The notes: a model not told the origin generated them from the letters alone. A stretch of 64,000 bases of DNA from CAVONV01 sp963697355 (GCA_963697355.1 CAVONV010000035.1:124001-188000); one strand, 5' to 3'; numbered from the stretch's first letter, positions 19,633 to 28,128 are shown. Numbers and translations are program-made.

Positions 19633-19665
19633 ACATAACGGTCGAACTGAGCTACGGCCCGCCAC
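19633..19665 (-). other. Partial attC (left half)
   Basis: ACATAAC at 19633-19639 followed by GGTCGAACTGAGCTACGGC matches the left half of the array's attC family. No matching right half is visible in the next 200 bases. The stretch 19640-19930 has no recognisable gene and may be the scar of a cassette deletion. Confidence 0.5.
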
Positions 19666-19932
19666 ATGAATGCGAGCGTCGAGCTCTTTTCGCTACGACT
19701 GGGACAGCGCGCCGGCCCGACTCATCCAGGGCCTCGACCATTGTCGTTTGTCAATCCGCCGCGGCGCAAACCCCATCGTGAAAGACACACCGCCTGCGTT
19801 AATGTGCTGATCCTTTGACACAGTAAAGCCCGCAAGCGGGAGTGCATCTATGAAAGCTTGTCGCGCCTTCGCTCCAGCGCTCTATCCAGACTCTTGGCAA
19901 AGTTTCTTCACCTGAAAAGACGATTGGCGCGG

Positions 19933-19991
19933 ACCTGGCATCAGCCAGCTGCGTGTCAAGCGACTCTGTCAGATGCCAGCTCTTGTTAGGC
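19933..19991 (-). other. attC site
   Basis: GTTAGGC at 19985-19991 is a perfect core. The arms CTGGCATCAGCCAG and CTGTCAGATGCCAG pair as an imperfect hairpin. The left core is degenerate. Confidence 0.5.
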
Positions 19992-20000
19992 GTTCGAGGC

Positions 20001-20455
20001 TCAGTTGTCCATCTTGATCTTGGCGAGGACTTCAACGACTTCTGTCTCCTTCTTTGATCGGATTTCGAAACGAATGACACGCCCTTCGGTGTACGTGCTG
20101 GCGTTCTCGACGAAGGCGATGACCTCAGGAGCGAGTTCAGACTCGCGAAGAGCTGCGACCGCCCTCTCCCCAGGATGATCGCAGCGATGAAATGCTTTGA
20201 ACGAGGGCCGAGATGGAGGATGGTGCGTTTCTTGAGCTTCAGACGGAGTGACCAGCCATAATTCTTTGCCGGAACAACCCACTTCTCCGTAACCTGACCG
20301 AAGTGCTCGGTAATGCGAGTCCTTAGCTCATCCCAGGCAGAGGCGCTGCGGCCAAGAACCTGCCGGATATCTGCTGGCTCAGGCGGACGGGGGAAGTCGA
20401 CGAACGGGTTCGGCGAGGGGGATGGCTCTCGTGATTTGGATTTGGCGGGCATCAA
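20001..20455 (-). CDS. DUF3788-family protein, frameshifted (cassette gene)
   Basis: The N-terminal part reads PFVDFPRPPEPADIRQVLG, AWDELRTRITEHFG and WSLRLKLKKRTILHLGP in one frame. After AAIILG the frame shifts at a CCCC run (20168-20171) and continues GERAVAALRESELAPEV, then IRFEIRSKKETEVVEVL, to TGA at 20001. The joined product of about 150 aa matches DUF3788 proteins, which are common cassette and accessory genes of unknown function. Confidence 0.75.
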
Positions 20456-20476
20456 TCACCTCGAGTCGTGTTTCAG

Positions 20477-20545
20477 GACGCCATTGAACTGAGCTGCGGC
20501 GCCTCCAATCGAATCCGCGTTGTCTGAACAAGTGGAGAGTTATGC
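20477..20545 (-). other. attC site
   Basis: Left arm TTGAACTGAGCTGCGGCGCC, right core GTTATGC at 20539-20545. The left core is degenerate (GACGCCA). The arms match the common attC family of this array. Confidence 0.7.
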
Positions 20546-20557
20546 GGTCTGGTCGGA

Positions 20558-20715
20558 CTAAGCGCTTTTTCGAGTTCGAAATACCACATCCACATCACAA
20601 TCAAGGACGTGCAACAAAGACAGTAACTGCGGGCCTTCTTCCTGAAATCCTTGAATAAGCTCCAATATCAACTTAGTGGCCTTGCCTTTTGTCCTGAGTC
20701 CGCCGGATCTCGATA
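20558..20715 (-). pseudogene. Decayed cassette: in-frame fusion of DUF4160 tail and HTH-protein tail
   Basis: This cassette of about 170 bp encodes, on the minus strand, KGKATKLILELIQGFQEEGP joined directly to QLLSLLHVLDCDVDVVFRTR, ending KSA-stop at 20558. These are the C-termini of the two adjacent genes at 30943-31140 and 30476-30946. A deletion has therefore removed the middle of a paralogous two-gene cassette. No start codon remains. Confidence 0.75.
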
Positions 20716-20718
20716 TCC

Positions 20719-20782
20719 GTATAACAGCAGGCCGATAAGCTGCGGACGCCGCAGGCGACCCGACAGCTTCATCGGCTTAGAC
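20719..20782 (-). other. attC site
   Basis: GTATAAC at 20719-20725 and CTTAGAC at 20776-20782 (one mismatch from GTTAGAC). The arms GCCGATAAGCTG and CAGCTTCATCGGC pair with an extra base, as attC stems do. The next gene's stop TAA lies in the core. Confidence 0.75.
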
Positions 20783-21586
20783 GACGCTGGCATTACCCGT
20801 GATGATGTGCGCCGGTGCGTCGAAGACAACTCGCCCCTCCGCGGTAACGTACTCTCGGAGCGCGCTCTCCGCTTCCAACAGGATACTCTGAATCTGCTCT
20901 TCCTTCAGCACGACTCCCATCACTGGCAACCAGCCCCTAAGATCCGCTTCAACCATAGCCCTGATGCTCGGGAAGCGCGCGGTTCCGTTTCGAGTGGTTA
21001 TACTCACCGACGCTACTCCCGCGCCTCCAAAGAGCGTTGTCAACTCCTCTGTATCACCCAGTGCAAATGGTGCTCGCAGGGCATCGGCTGCACGTTGCCC
21101 AGCAAGACGCTCAAGCAGTGCCACCTCAATGGGATAGGCGGCGGTGTTCTCGAGCCGATCCCAAACAGCGACAGCCAGAGTCCCCCCGGGAGTCAACACC
21201 CGGAGCATCTCGCGGATAGCCTGGCGGCGGTCGGCGAAGAACATCAGGCCAAACTGGCTCACGACAGCGTCGAAGACCTGGTCGCGATATGGGAGCGACT
21301 CCGCTGTGCCATGTCGCCATTCGACCATCGGCGCCAGCTGCTCGGCCACCGCTATCATGCCGCGGTCAGGATCGATTCCAGCAACCAAGCCATTGGGACC
21401 AACGCGAACTTCGGCCTCCCGTCCTAGCACGCCGGTACCGCAGGCCACGTCCAACACCCGATGACCCCGCTCGACCTGGGCAGCATCTAGCACATGCGCG
21501 GACCACTGCTGGAACAGGGCCGGCACATGCAAATTTTCGTAGGCCCTTGCGGCCGTGATCTGATCATGAAGGTCCGGTTCCTTCAC
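20777..21586 (-). CDS. Class I SAM-dependent methyltransferase (cassette gene)
   Basis: 269 aa. Motif I is RVLDVACGTGVLGREAEVRV (about 45-65), then AGIDPDRGMIAVAEQ, motif II/III EWRHGTAESLPYRDQVFDAV and LTPGGTLAVAVWDRLEN. This resembles UbiE/Methyltransf_11 enzymes. It starts with MKEPDLHDQITAARAYENLH. The stop lies in the downstream attC core, and the upstream attC ends 21 bases before... the start region, giving a textbook one-gene cassette. Substrate is unknown. Confidence 0.87.
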   Translation of the reverse strand: MKEPDLHDQITAARAYENLHVPALFQQWSAHVLDAAQVERGHRVLDVACGTGVLGREAEVRVGPNGLVAGIDPDRGMIAVAEQLAPMVEWRHGTAESLPYRDQVFDAVVSQFGLMFFADRRQAIREMLRVLTPGGTLAVAVWDRLENTAAYPIEVALLERLAGQRAADALRAPFALGDTEELTTLFGGAGVASVSITTRNGTARFPSIRAMVEADLRGWLPVMGVVLKEEQIQSILLEAESALREYVTAEGRVVFDAPAHIITGNASVV

Positions 21587-21606
21587 AAATCTCCTCCCCT
21601 TCTACC

Positions 21607-21687
21607 GTCAAACTCTGGAGATAAGCTGATGCAACGGCCGAGGCGTTCGTGGAGAACGCGGACCTTGTCAGCTTCATCTCATTATGT
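21607..21687 (-). other. attC site
   Basis: GTCAAAC at 21607-21613 and ATTATGT at 21681-21687. The arms GAGATAAGCTGA and TCAGCTTCATCTC pair with one extrahelical G. The next gene's TAA stop (21682-21684) lies in the core. Confidence 0.75.
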
Positions 21688-22696
21688 TGTCCGCTCATCA
21701 CCTTCGAGAGTCAGTACCACTCGGCCCGCCGTTCCGCCCGCCTCGACTAGTTCGTGAGCCGTCGCAATGGACTCCAAGGGCAGTCGCGCTCCGATCTCGA
21801 ATCCTGGCCAGTCGCGCTGCAGGGATTCGTTGATTGCGCGGGCCGCCGCACTCTTGGCGTCGGCGGGAAAGTCGTCGCTTCCGAGAAAGAAGAGGCTGAT
21901 GTTCTTGAAGACAAGCGGCCAGAAGGGAATCGCTGGCGTCGGATCGCCAGTGGCGTATGTTGCGATCGAACCACCAAGCTGAAGCAATCGTTCGTCAAGG
22001 GCGATGTTGTGGTGGAAGGCAACCTCAACGATGTGATCGACGCCATGCGGCGCGTGAGCGAGGATGCGCTCAACAGTCTCGTCAACGGAGAGGTCCGCCA
22101 GGACCGACCACATGATGGGCACCCGCCCTGTTGGCGGTTTCTGCATCGCGCTCGGCGCGCACCGTTGCGATCACATAGGCACCCGCGTGCCGCGCGAGGC
22201 CAATCGCACATTGACCGACGGCGCCAGCACCACCCTGCACAAGGACGACCCGCCCTCGCACCGGTCCCGCGATATGTACGGCACGATGCGCAGTAATGCC
22301 CGGAATCCCGAGGCAGGCTCCCTGCTCGAATGAGACGCCGTCGGGCAACGGGACGGCCTGCTGCGCTGGGACTACGACGTACTGCGCCGCAGTCCCAAAT
22401 GGACGGTAGCTCTGAGCGCCGAAGCACCACACGCGCTCGGCCACGCGAGACGTTGGCACCAGGTCGCCGACAGAGTCGATCACGCCAGCCCCGTCGCTGT
22501 GAGGGATGACGCGGGAGAAGGGCATTCCGACACCGAACGTGTCTTGGCGCTTCTTAACGTCACCGGGGTTTACGCCTGAGACGGCTACACGAATACGCAC
22601 TTCGTTCGGGCCAGGTACAGGGGCTGCCATCTCACCGACTACGAGAACGTCGGCGGGCGCGCCTTGCCGCTCGTACCAAGTCGCCTTCATGGTCAT
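21682..22696 (-). CDS. Zinc-independent quinone oxidoreductase-like MDR protein, frameshifted (cassette gene)
   Basis: Medium-chain dehydrogenase/reductase of the NADPH:quinone reductase group. From ATG 22696 (MTMKATWYERQGAPADVL) it has the GroES-like half (VRIRVAVSGVNPGDVKKRQ, IPHSDGAGVIDSVG), then the nucleotide loop VLVQGGAGAVGQCAIGLAR. One base shift near 22105 moves the frame, and the C-terminal half reads HIVEVAFHHNIALDERLLQ, then LESIATAHELVEAGGTAGRV. The total of about 338 aa is normal. It probably uses NADPH to reduce quinones or enones. Confidence 0.82.
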
Positions 22697-22720
22697 GTCC
22701 CAGGACCCTTTAGAAGATCG

Positions 22721-22838
22721 GCATAACAGTTGAACTGAGCTGCGGCGGGATACAGGTGTAGAAGAAAAGGCCGTACCCATTAGATTGGACAGTGTTACGG
22801 GATTGCTCGGCGCCGTCCGCTCCAACACCGCGTTAAGT
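22721..22838 (-). other. attC site, long type
   Basis: 118 bp from GCATAAC (22721-22727) to GTTAAGT (22832-22838). The loop region resembles that of the site at 29728-29841, so this is a second attC size class. The mazF stop TAA lies in the right core. Confidence 0.8.
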
Positions 22839-23171
22839 TCCGCCATCACTTGGCGATGCGGGTAAATCGAGCCACTCACGTAAGCACAATTCGACTGCAC
22901 CAAGTTCTTCGGACTTCAGCCTGCCGAGCGAACGCAATAGTTTCGCTGAAGGGATCGTGAGTACGCCTTGGGTGTCGAAGGCTCCAGCCTTCAGGAAGTT
23001 GACCGCAACTGCGGCCTCGAAACGAGTACCGCGGACGCCGGTAGTATGAGGCACAGTTACAAGGGCACGATCCTCCTCACCGGGCGGGATGCTAATCACA
23101 AGAGCTGGTCGGACTTTTGCGGCGAGACCGAGATCAACAAGCCAAACCTCGCCCCGACGAGGACTCTTCAA
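22833..23171 (-). CDS. MazF/PemK-family toxin (cassette gene)
   Basis: 112-aa PemK/MazF fold: RRGEVWLVDLG at the N-terminus, KVRPALVIS, and TIPSAKLLRSLGRLKSEEL near the C-terminus, all typical of these sequence-specific endoribonucleases. The start overlaps the stop of the upstream antitoxin gene by 4 bases (ATGA-type), so the pair is translated together. The stop is inside an attC core. Confidence 0.87.
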   Translation of the reverse strand: MKSPRRGEVWLVDLGLAAKVRPALVISIPPGEEDRALVTVPHTTGVRGTRFEAAVAVNFLKAGAFDTQGVLTIPSAKLLRSLGRLKSEELGAVELCLREWLDLPASPSDGGT

Positions 23172-23356
23172 CTCTGACTCTCGCGACGATCCAGTTCCAG
23201 AAAAACCTTGTCTGCCGCAGCAACCAGTTCTTCTTCACTGGGAGCCTCGTGGTCGCTGTGTGCAGCACGACGGAGGAGTTCCCCAAGCACAACCTCACGC
23301 TCTTCAGCGGAGAGAGAATCGAACGCTTCGAGCACGCTCTCGGCACCAGGGCTCAT
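23168..23356 (-). CDS. Small antitoxin partner of MazF
   Basis: 62-aa acidic protein (SVLEAFDSLSAEEREVVLGE, APSEEELVAAADKVFLELD), resembling the addiction-module antitoxins of the 'LSxEEREELL' type. The assignment rests on the 4-base overlap with the MazF-type gene and on its size and charge. First gene of the cassette. Confidence 0.75.
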   Translation of the reverse strand: MSPGAESVLEAFDSLSAEEREVVLGELLRRAAHSDHEAPSEEELVAAADKVFLELDRRESQS

Positions 23357-23407
23357 ACCTTTACACTCCCACTCTTGCTTTTCTGTGTCAAGTACACACC
23401 TTCGTGA

Positions 23408-23474
23408 ACCTAACAGCTAGGCGCGCAGCTGCCGGGCCCGCTGCCGGGGATCGCTCGGAGCGCCCAAGTTTGAA
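23408..23474 (-). other. attC site, right end probably disrupted
   Basis: ACCTAAC at 23408-23414 is a perfect core. The arm TAGGCGCGCAGCT pairs loosely with CGCTCGGAGCGCCCAAG. The right core reads GTTTGAA. Sequence beyond it belongs to an IS110-type remnant. Confidence 0.5.
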
Positions 23475-24534
23475 TGCCAAACACTACCATGCAGCGATTG
23501 GAACGCGCTCTGGCCCGGTCAGCTTGAACGACTTGATTCTCATACGGGCCCCCTCCCGACTACTCCGAGCATCGGGTAGTCTAAGGGCCATTCAACAAAC
23601 CTTTTTCCAAGGAGGGAGCCATGAGATTCTATACCACAACTCACAAGCACAGTTGCGGAATCGATCTGCACGCAAAAAACATGTGCGTCTGCATACTGAG
23701 TCGGGAGAATAAGGTGCTTTTGCACCGAAACCTCCGGACCGATCCCGAGCTGTTTCTCCGCACCATTGCTCCGTTCCGGGAGGACCTCGTCGTTGGTGTC
23801 GAGTGCATGTTTACTTGGCACTGGCTCGCTGACCTATGTGCCGAAGAAAGAATCCATTTTGTCCTCGGTCACGCGCTGTAAACGTAAAGCGCTTTCGATT
23901 CTAGCCCATCGATTGGGAAGGACCGTTTATTACATGCTCAAGAAGAAAAGGACTTTTTCCATGGATGCTTTTTTGAAAGCTTGACGGAGTCCGGAGCGAG
24001 ATGAGCCCGACGTCTAACTCGAGCCAAAAAGGGCTGAGGCTGATCAAGATGCCTGAAAAAGATGAACCCATCTGTGCCACCAGAGCACGTCATGGCATCG
24101 TTGCCTACCATGAGCCTGGCAGCCCCTTCGCGTGATTGGACCCTCGCTCCGACTCCGACCCAATTTGAATACGGGAGGCTGCTCTGCAGTCGTCCCGACA
24201 GCTCTGCCCCTCACCCGCACCCGTAAATAACTGGCAAGAGCCATTGGCTCTATGTCCGTCTCTTTTGAGTGGGGCGGTAGGAGGGAACGCATGAGTTTCT
24301 AGTGCCGCGAGGAGCAGTGAACCGCTCTTCGCACCGCCATCCACATCGGGTTCTTTCGACAACGGACAGATGACGGCTGAGCCTCGATAAGTGTTTGGTG
24401 CAGGCTGAATACCAGCACCAGACAGTGGAAATGAAGTCAGAGCGGCTAGGGATTGCCCAGTTCCCGTACGTCAGATGCCACGAAAAAGGCATAAGGGAGA
24501 GATCTATCTCTTGACAAACGGGGGCCTGATAAGT
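23475..24534 (+). mobile_element. IS110-type insertion remnant and adjoining non-coding DNA
   Basis: Holds the two ends of an IS110-type transposase gene (23621-23984) with the middle deleted. From about 24000 to 24530 I see no gene on either strand and no terminal repeats, only a GTTAGGC core at the right edge. The insertion replaced the junction between the MazF and BrnTA cassettes. Confidence 0.5.
23621..23984 (+). pseudogene. IS110-family transposase, internally deleted
   Basis: An AAGGAGG site precedes ATG 23621. The first 86 residues (CGIDLHAKNMCVCILSREN, RTIAPFREDLVVGVECMF, WLADLCAEERIHFVLGH) match the DEDD-type N-terminus of IS110/IS1111 transposases. A different frame then gives the family's C-terminal end (LAHRLGRTVYYMLKKKRTF, then SMDAFLKA-stop). 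About two thirds of the gene, including the catalytic C-terminal serine region, is missing. It lies opposite to the cassette genes. Confidence 0.75.
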
Positions 24535-24541
24535 GTTAGGC
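24535..24541 (-). other. attC right core (half site)
   Basis: A perfect GTTAGGC, 18 bases beyond the end of the BrnA-like gene and so positioned as the downstream attC of that cassette. The rest of the site was probably lost with the IS110-type insertion. Confidence 0.45.
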
Positions 24542-24559
24542 CGTTGTTGGTAAAGCTGA

Positions 24560-24784
24560 CTATTGGTGGGATTTGCCGGCGCGCTCCCGGGCAATATCTG
24601 CGATGGTACGTAGTGCCTTGTTCACGGACTCAGAGTCCGGAAACACCTCTGCCACGTCTGGCTCCAAGACGACAATGTTACTTCCGTTGGCGAAGCGTTC
24701 GGCATACTTTCCACGAACACCCTTGCTGAAGTCATACTCCTCACGCATGTCCTCGTCGTGTTCCTTAGATTTCGCCTTGCTCAT
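24560..24784 (-). CDS. BrnA-like antitoxin (cassette gene)
   Basis: 74 aa: EEYDFSKGVRGKYAERFANG, IVVLEPDVAEVFPDSESVNK, ALRTIADIARE. This family is regularly encoded directly after BrnT-type toxins and has a ribbon-helix-helix-like C-terminus. Its start lies within the last 20 bases of the BrnT gene. It would neutralise BrnT and autorepress the pair. Confidence 0.8.
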   Translation of the reverse strand: MSKAKSKEHDEDMREEYDFSKGVRGKYAERFANGSNIVVLEPDVAEVFPDSESVNKALRTIADIARERAGKSHQ

Positions 24785-25051
24785 AATCCCTTACTCTCTC
24801 TGTGCACGTGGCTAGGCGCGCCCTGATGATACGAATATTATCCCCCCGCTCAGTACGGACCACAACTACGGTACGGTCTCCAACAGTTCTCCCGATTCGT
24901 ACAAACCTGCTTTCGTCAACGAGTGGTCCGGATCTTCAACGGTTATTGACAAAGGGTCACCAAATGCCGTGGCTGCTTCATCGAAAGAAACGCCATGTTT
25001 ACTGGCATTTGCGGCTGCCTTATTGGCGTCCCACTCGAAGATAAGTCCCAT
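24765..25051 (-). CDS. BrnT-family toxin, frameshifted (cassette gene)
   Basis: Starts MGLIFEWDANKAAANASKHG, then VSFDEAATAFGDPLSITVED, the canonical BrnT opening. The frame breaks at about 24918. One base shift restores DESRFVRIGRTVGDRTVVVV, then GDNIRIIRARLATCTERVRD, with a stop at 24765 overlapping the brnA-like start. BrnT is a RelE-fold ribonuclease toxin. The joined length of about 95 aa is normal. Confidence 0.8.
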
Positions 25052-25080
25052 TCGAATCCCTGACTAATAATACCTTATCG

Positions 25081-25164
25081 GTCTAACGTAAGTATTGTAT
25101 CCGGCGCTGCGGGCTCGTGGAAGCAGCGATGGAGTGAACGGCGCCGGATCACAATCTGTTGAAC
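25081..25164 (-). other. attC site
   Basis: Both cores are perfect: GTCTAAC at 25081-25087 and GTTGAAC at 25158-25164. The arms TTGTATCCGGCGC and GCGCCGGATCACAA pair with one extrahelical base. Confidence 0.85.
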
Positions 25165-25382
25165 GACGCGCGTAAAGGTATTGCTATGGGGATTGTATAG
25201 TGTTGGGGGCGCGTTTGAGAACAATGGAAAAACGGAAGGCTGCATCCCGGGAGGAGGCTTGAGTGGCGAGGCAAGGGCAAAAGAGGAAGCAGGCAGCGGT
25301 GCTGACGGTTTCAAGACGGCGAATGGGCAGAGCTTTGGCGTAGGAATGACGGAAATGTATTTGAGAGAGTCGGCCCGTAGGT

Positions 25383-25680
25383 TCATGACGAGTCGTAGCT
25401 CCAAGACGATCGAGTGCGGTCGGGATGAGTGTGGATGATTCCGACGAGGTGGAGTCGTCCGTTCTTGCATTGTGGACAGAGGGTGAGCTCGTCGGGTGCA
25501 TCATCTCGGGTGTCCGAGGTTGGATGGTCAGCTGAGACGGCAGAAGAATCGTTTTGTATTGAAGCTTCTTCGGTGCCCAAGAGCGATCGAATGCGTTGGA
25601 GTTTTTGGTGGCGGTTCCGGCTCACGGCGCGACTGTTGAGCTCCAATAGCGATGTGAAGATAAATCGCCGTCGTGTTGGC
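25383..25680 (-). pseudogene. Possible C-terminal remnant of an IS91-type transposase
   Basis: The reading SRNRHQKLQRIRSLLGTEE, followed by a zinc-ribbon-like LCPQCKNGRLHLVGII and a short tail to the stop at 25383, resembles the C-terminus of IS91-family transposases. The upstream part is out of frame or missing. It fills the cassette between attC 25081 and 25734, which holds no other supportable gene. The match is from memory of the family and is weak. Confidence 0.35.
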
Positions 25681-25733
25681 GCACTATGTTTCTTGGAAAG
25701 CGGTGGGAATTACGACCCCCGCGTAGCGGGTTA

Positions 25734-25803
25734 GTTCAACAGGGACTTGAGCCGCGGCGCGATTCATTTACAGCCCGCGCCGTCCGCTCCAACGCGGTTA
25801 GAA
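25734..25803 (-). other. attC site
   Basis: GTTCAAC at 25734-25740 (perfect) and GTTAGAA at 25797-25803. Arms GACTTGAGCCGCGGCGCG and CGCGCCGTCCGCTCCAACG. Confidence 0.82.
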
Positions 25804-25812
25804 GGCACCCCA

Positions 25813-26139
25813 CTAGCTTGCCGCACGTGTCCGCCGAATCAAGCCAAGTACATCGGCCTCTGTCTGCCTTGCATGGTAGAGATCCCATCGAAGCTGAAGA
25901 TTCATCCAAAAAGCTGCTGAGTTTCCAAAGAACTTCGCCAACCGTAGCGCGGTAGCAGGCGTCACTCCCCGACGCTTGTTGACCAACTCGTTTACACGCT
26001 GGTATGGAACGCGAATCCCATCAGCCAAGTCACGTTGTGACAGATGCATGGGCTTGAGAAACTCCTCAAGGAGCATCTCGCCCGGATGGGTGGGCTCGCG
26101 ATGGGTTGGTACTCGGATCATCATTCTCCTCCCGGTCAT
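25813..26139 (-). CDS. higA: HigA-family XRE antitoxin (cassette gene)
   Basis: 108 aa with the HigA signature: HPGEMLLEEFLKPMHLSQRD, LADGIRVPYQRVNELVNKRR, GVTPATALRLAKFFGNSA. This is a helix-turn-helix antitoxin that binds its own promoter. Its start overlaps the stop of the toxin gene by 4 bases. Toxin-first order is the usual one for higBA. Confidence 0.92.
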   Translation of the reverse strand: MTGRRMMIRVPTHREPTHPGEMLLEEFLKPMHLSQRDLADGIRVPYQRVNELVNKRRGVTPATALRLAKFFGNSAAFWMNLQLRWDLYHARQTEADVLGLIRRTRAAS

Positions 26140-26435
26140 CCGCTGTGATAATCAACGATCTCTACAGAATCCGGCCCCTCGTCTTTCCATGAGAAGCAGA
26201 TTCGGTACCCCTCGTTGATGCGGATGCTATGCTGACCTTTCCTGTCTCCAGCGAGAGGCTCAAGTCGGTTCCCGGGCGGAATCTGTAACTCGACCAAGCG
26301 TTCTACTGAATCCAACTGGTCAAGTTTTCGTGCCGCTACCGTCCACAGCTCCCTTGGGCAAGTCTTGCGAGCCTCCTTCGTGTTGCGACCATTGAAAAGG
26401 TCCTGAGTCCCAGGGTTCGTGAAGGACCGAATCAT
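26136..26435 (-). CDS. higB: HigB/RelE-family toxin (cassette gene)
   Basis: 99 aa. The opening MIRSFTNPGTQDLFNG, the centre LDQLDSVERLVELQIPPGNR and the end SIRINEGYRICFSWKDEG match the HigB mRNA interferase family. RelE-fold residues R and Y occur in the last strand (EGYRICF). It is coupled to the HigA gene. Confidence 0.92.
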   Translation of the reverse strand: MIRSFTNPGTQDLFNGRNTKEARKTCPRELWTVAARKLDQLDSVERLVELQIPPGNRLEPLAGDRKGQHSIRINEGYRICFSWKDEGPDSVEIVDYHSG

Positions 26436-26508
26436 GATAACATAATAACCCGGCTACCATGCTATTTCAAGTTGTTCCCTACCCAACAATATGTCCTTCT
26501 AACGCTTC

Positions 26509-26566
26509 ACCTAACGCGCAAGGGGAAGGCAAGCGAAGCGCGGCCTTTCACTTGTCGCGTTCAGGT
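26509..26566 (-). other. attC site, short type
   Basis: ACCTAACGCGCAAG (26509-26522) pairs with CTTGTCGCGTTCAGGT (26551-26566), with two extra bases on one arm. The next gene's stop lies inside. A further core-like CTAAC at about 26499 suggests an older junction. Confidence 0.65.
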
Positions 26567-27093
26567 GGTTGTTCGGCTGTGTCATCGATTCCGCCCCGTT
26601 TGACCGCCTCAATTGCCTCTGCAATGGGCAGTTTCTTGCCCGTCGTGAGAAAATGGTTGAGCAGCATTTCGCCCACCCTCATCTCAAACGCAAAGGCATC
26701 ATCGGCTTCGCCGCCGAGTATCCGGTTGCCCTCTTCGTTCAGCGCCGTCAAGACTTGTGTATTGTGCGCAGTCGTTGTTCCATCGGCGGCGGTTTCCAAA
26801 ACGATTGAGTATGACATGACTCGGCGTCCATCCAGCCGGACGAAGTCGATGCGCTTGGTCGGCTCGTAGTGACTGATCACCCAGACATCCTCAACACCGT
26901 CCGTCAGAACACTTGTCCTGAAGACGCAATTGGCTTCTGCGAATCCGGAGTCCGAGCGCAGAAGCTCACATTCCCAGGGCTCGACCCATTCATACTCGCG
27001 AGTTGGACACAAGAGGGGAAACACTCTCTTCGGTGCGCCAAGAAATCGCTGCGTGAACCGTCTCGTCATCTTCTTCGCTTTGAACTCGATCAT
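26548..27093 (-). CDS. SRPBCC-superfamily protein (cassette gene)
   Basis: 181 aa, START/polyketide-cyclase-like. The segments RFTQRFLGAPKRVFPLLCPT, YEWVEPWECELLRSDSGFAE, VWVISHYEPTKRIDFVRLDG and a C-terminal amphipathic helix fit a helix-grip ligand pocket. The start may be the internal ATG at 27069 (MTRRFTQ). No ligand can be named. Confidence 0.72.
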   Translation of the reverse strand: MIEFKAKKMTRRFTQRFLGAPKRVFPLLCPTREYEWVEPWECELLRSDSGFAEANCVFRTSVLTDGVEDVWVISHYEPTKRIDFVRLDGRRVMSYSIVLETAADGTTTAHNTQVLTALNEEGNRILGGEADDAFAFEMRVGEMLLNHFLTTGKKLPIAEAIEAVKRGGIDDTAEQPPERDK

Positions 27094-27107
27094 GTACTAT
27101 TCCCCTT

Positions 27108-27215
27108 GCCGAACACTGGGCACAAGCTGCAGAACGCGACTCAATGATGCCAGGTCTGACGGGCCACGCTCCTCCAAGATACGCGCGTTCTGAGCGCTTC
27201 ATGCCCTTGTTAGGC
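27108..27215 (-). other. attC site
   Basis: 108 bp from GCCGAAC (27108-27114) to GTTAGGC (27209-27215). The arms GGGCACAAGCTGCAGAACGC and CGCGTTCTGAGCGCTTCATG pair with extrahelical bases. Confidence 0.78.
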
Positions 27216-27291
27216 GTCGCGCCGGTGCCCCTTGGCGACGTATTTGAGCTTCCTCTTGCCTCGGCCATCCACATGGGAGGGACCAACCTAC

Positions 27292-27984
27292 TCACGTCTT
27301 CTGCGCTCGCCACCCTCCAAGGAGCTGGACCTGGTAGATGCGCTCGACGTTCACGAAGCACGCTTCTTCGAGTAGTTCTCGGATTCGCTCCTCGGAGACT
27401 AGCGAATCCTCGCTTGTCGCTCGATGACGCACGTTGTCTTGCGCTGCCTTCGGTAGCCCCTGCAGGGCCACGAACTCCAGCCACGCGTCGAGTCTGCTCC
27501 GCGATGCCGGTGTGGCTAAGTCGCCATGCAGGCCGACTAGCACGAACCACCCGCCTGACGCCATCCTGCGATGAACCCCTTGCAGGAGACGAAGCTTGGT
27601 GCCATCGTCAGGCATGAGATGCTCGACGAGAATGCATGTAGCCGCGTCGAACCTCGGCTGATCCGGTAGTGTATCGACCGTTCCATGAATCAATGCCGCA
27701 CGACCCTCCGCACCCAGGGCATTGGTCCTCCGGCGCGCAAGCTCCAGCATGGGTCCGGCCGGGTCAACGCCGACAAACGACCATTCCGGCTGGTGGGTAG
27801 CGAACGCGGTGAGGGTGGCTCCAGTGCCGCATCCAACGTCAAGAATACGGGCCGTTGGAGGGAGGCACGTCCGAAGGTGTGACAAGACCACCAAGGGAAG
27901 TTGCTCATACCCTGGGAACACCCTTGCCATCATGTCATCGTACTGACCGGCTTCCTCGAAGCGTTTCTGAATCTCATCAGTCAC
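27292..27984 (-). CDS. Class I SAM-dependent methyltransferase (cassette gene)
   Basis: 230 aa. Motif I is RILDVGCGTGATLTAFATH (about 46-64), the acidic loop is FVGVDPAGPMLELARRR, then LIHGTVDTLPDQPRFDAATC and MASGGWFVLVGLHGDL. It resembles Methyltransf_25-type enzymes. The gene ends about 75 bases before its attC. Substrate is unknown. Confidence 0.85.
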   Translation of the reverse strand: MTDEIQKRFEEAGQYDDMMARVFPGYEQLPLVVLSHLRTCLPPTARILDVGCGTGATLTAFATHQPEWSFVGVDPAGPMLELARRRTNALGAEGRAALIHGTVDTLPDQPRFDAATCILVEHLMPDDGTKLRLLQGVHRRMASGGWFVLVGLHGDLATPASRSRLDAWLEFVALQGLPKAAQDNVRHRATSEDSLVSEERIRELLEEACFVNVERIYQVQLLGGWRAQKT

Positions 27985-28055
27985 GTCGTACCTCCCAGAG
28001 ACTCATCATAGACCCCTCCCTCGTGACTCGAGTAAGACCATGACCAGCCGAGGGA

Positions 28056-28128
28056 CGCCAACAGCGCGTTGAGCTGCGGCGCGCCTTCCAGTTCACCTTC
28101 CGCCGTCTGCTCAAACGCAAAGTTAGAC
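28056..28128 (-). other. attC site
   Basis: CGCCAAC at 28056-28062 and GTTAGAC at 28122-28128. Arms GCGTTGAGCTGCGGCGCG and CGCCGTCTGCTCAAACGC. Confidence 0.82.

Noticed and set aside
23621..23984. Functional IS110 element
   Set aside because: Only the N- and C-terminal portions of the transposase remain, in different frames, and no element ends are identifiable.
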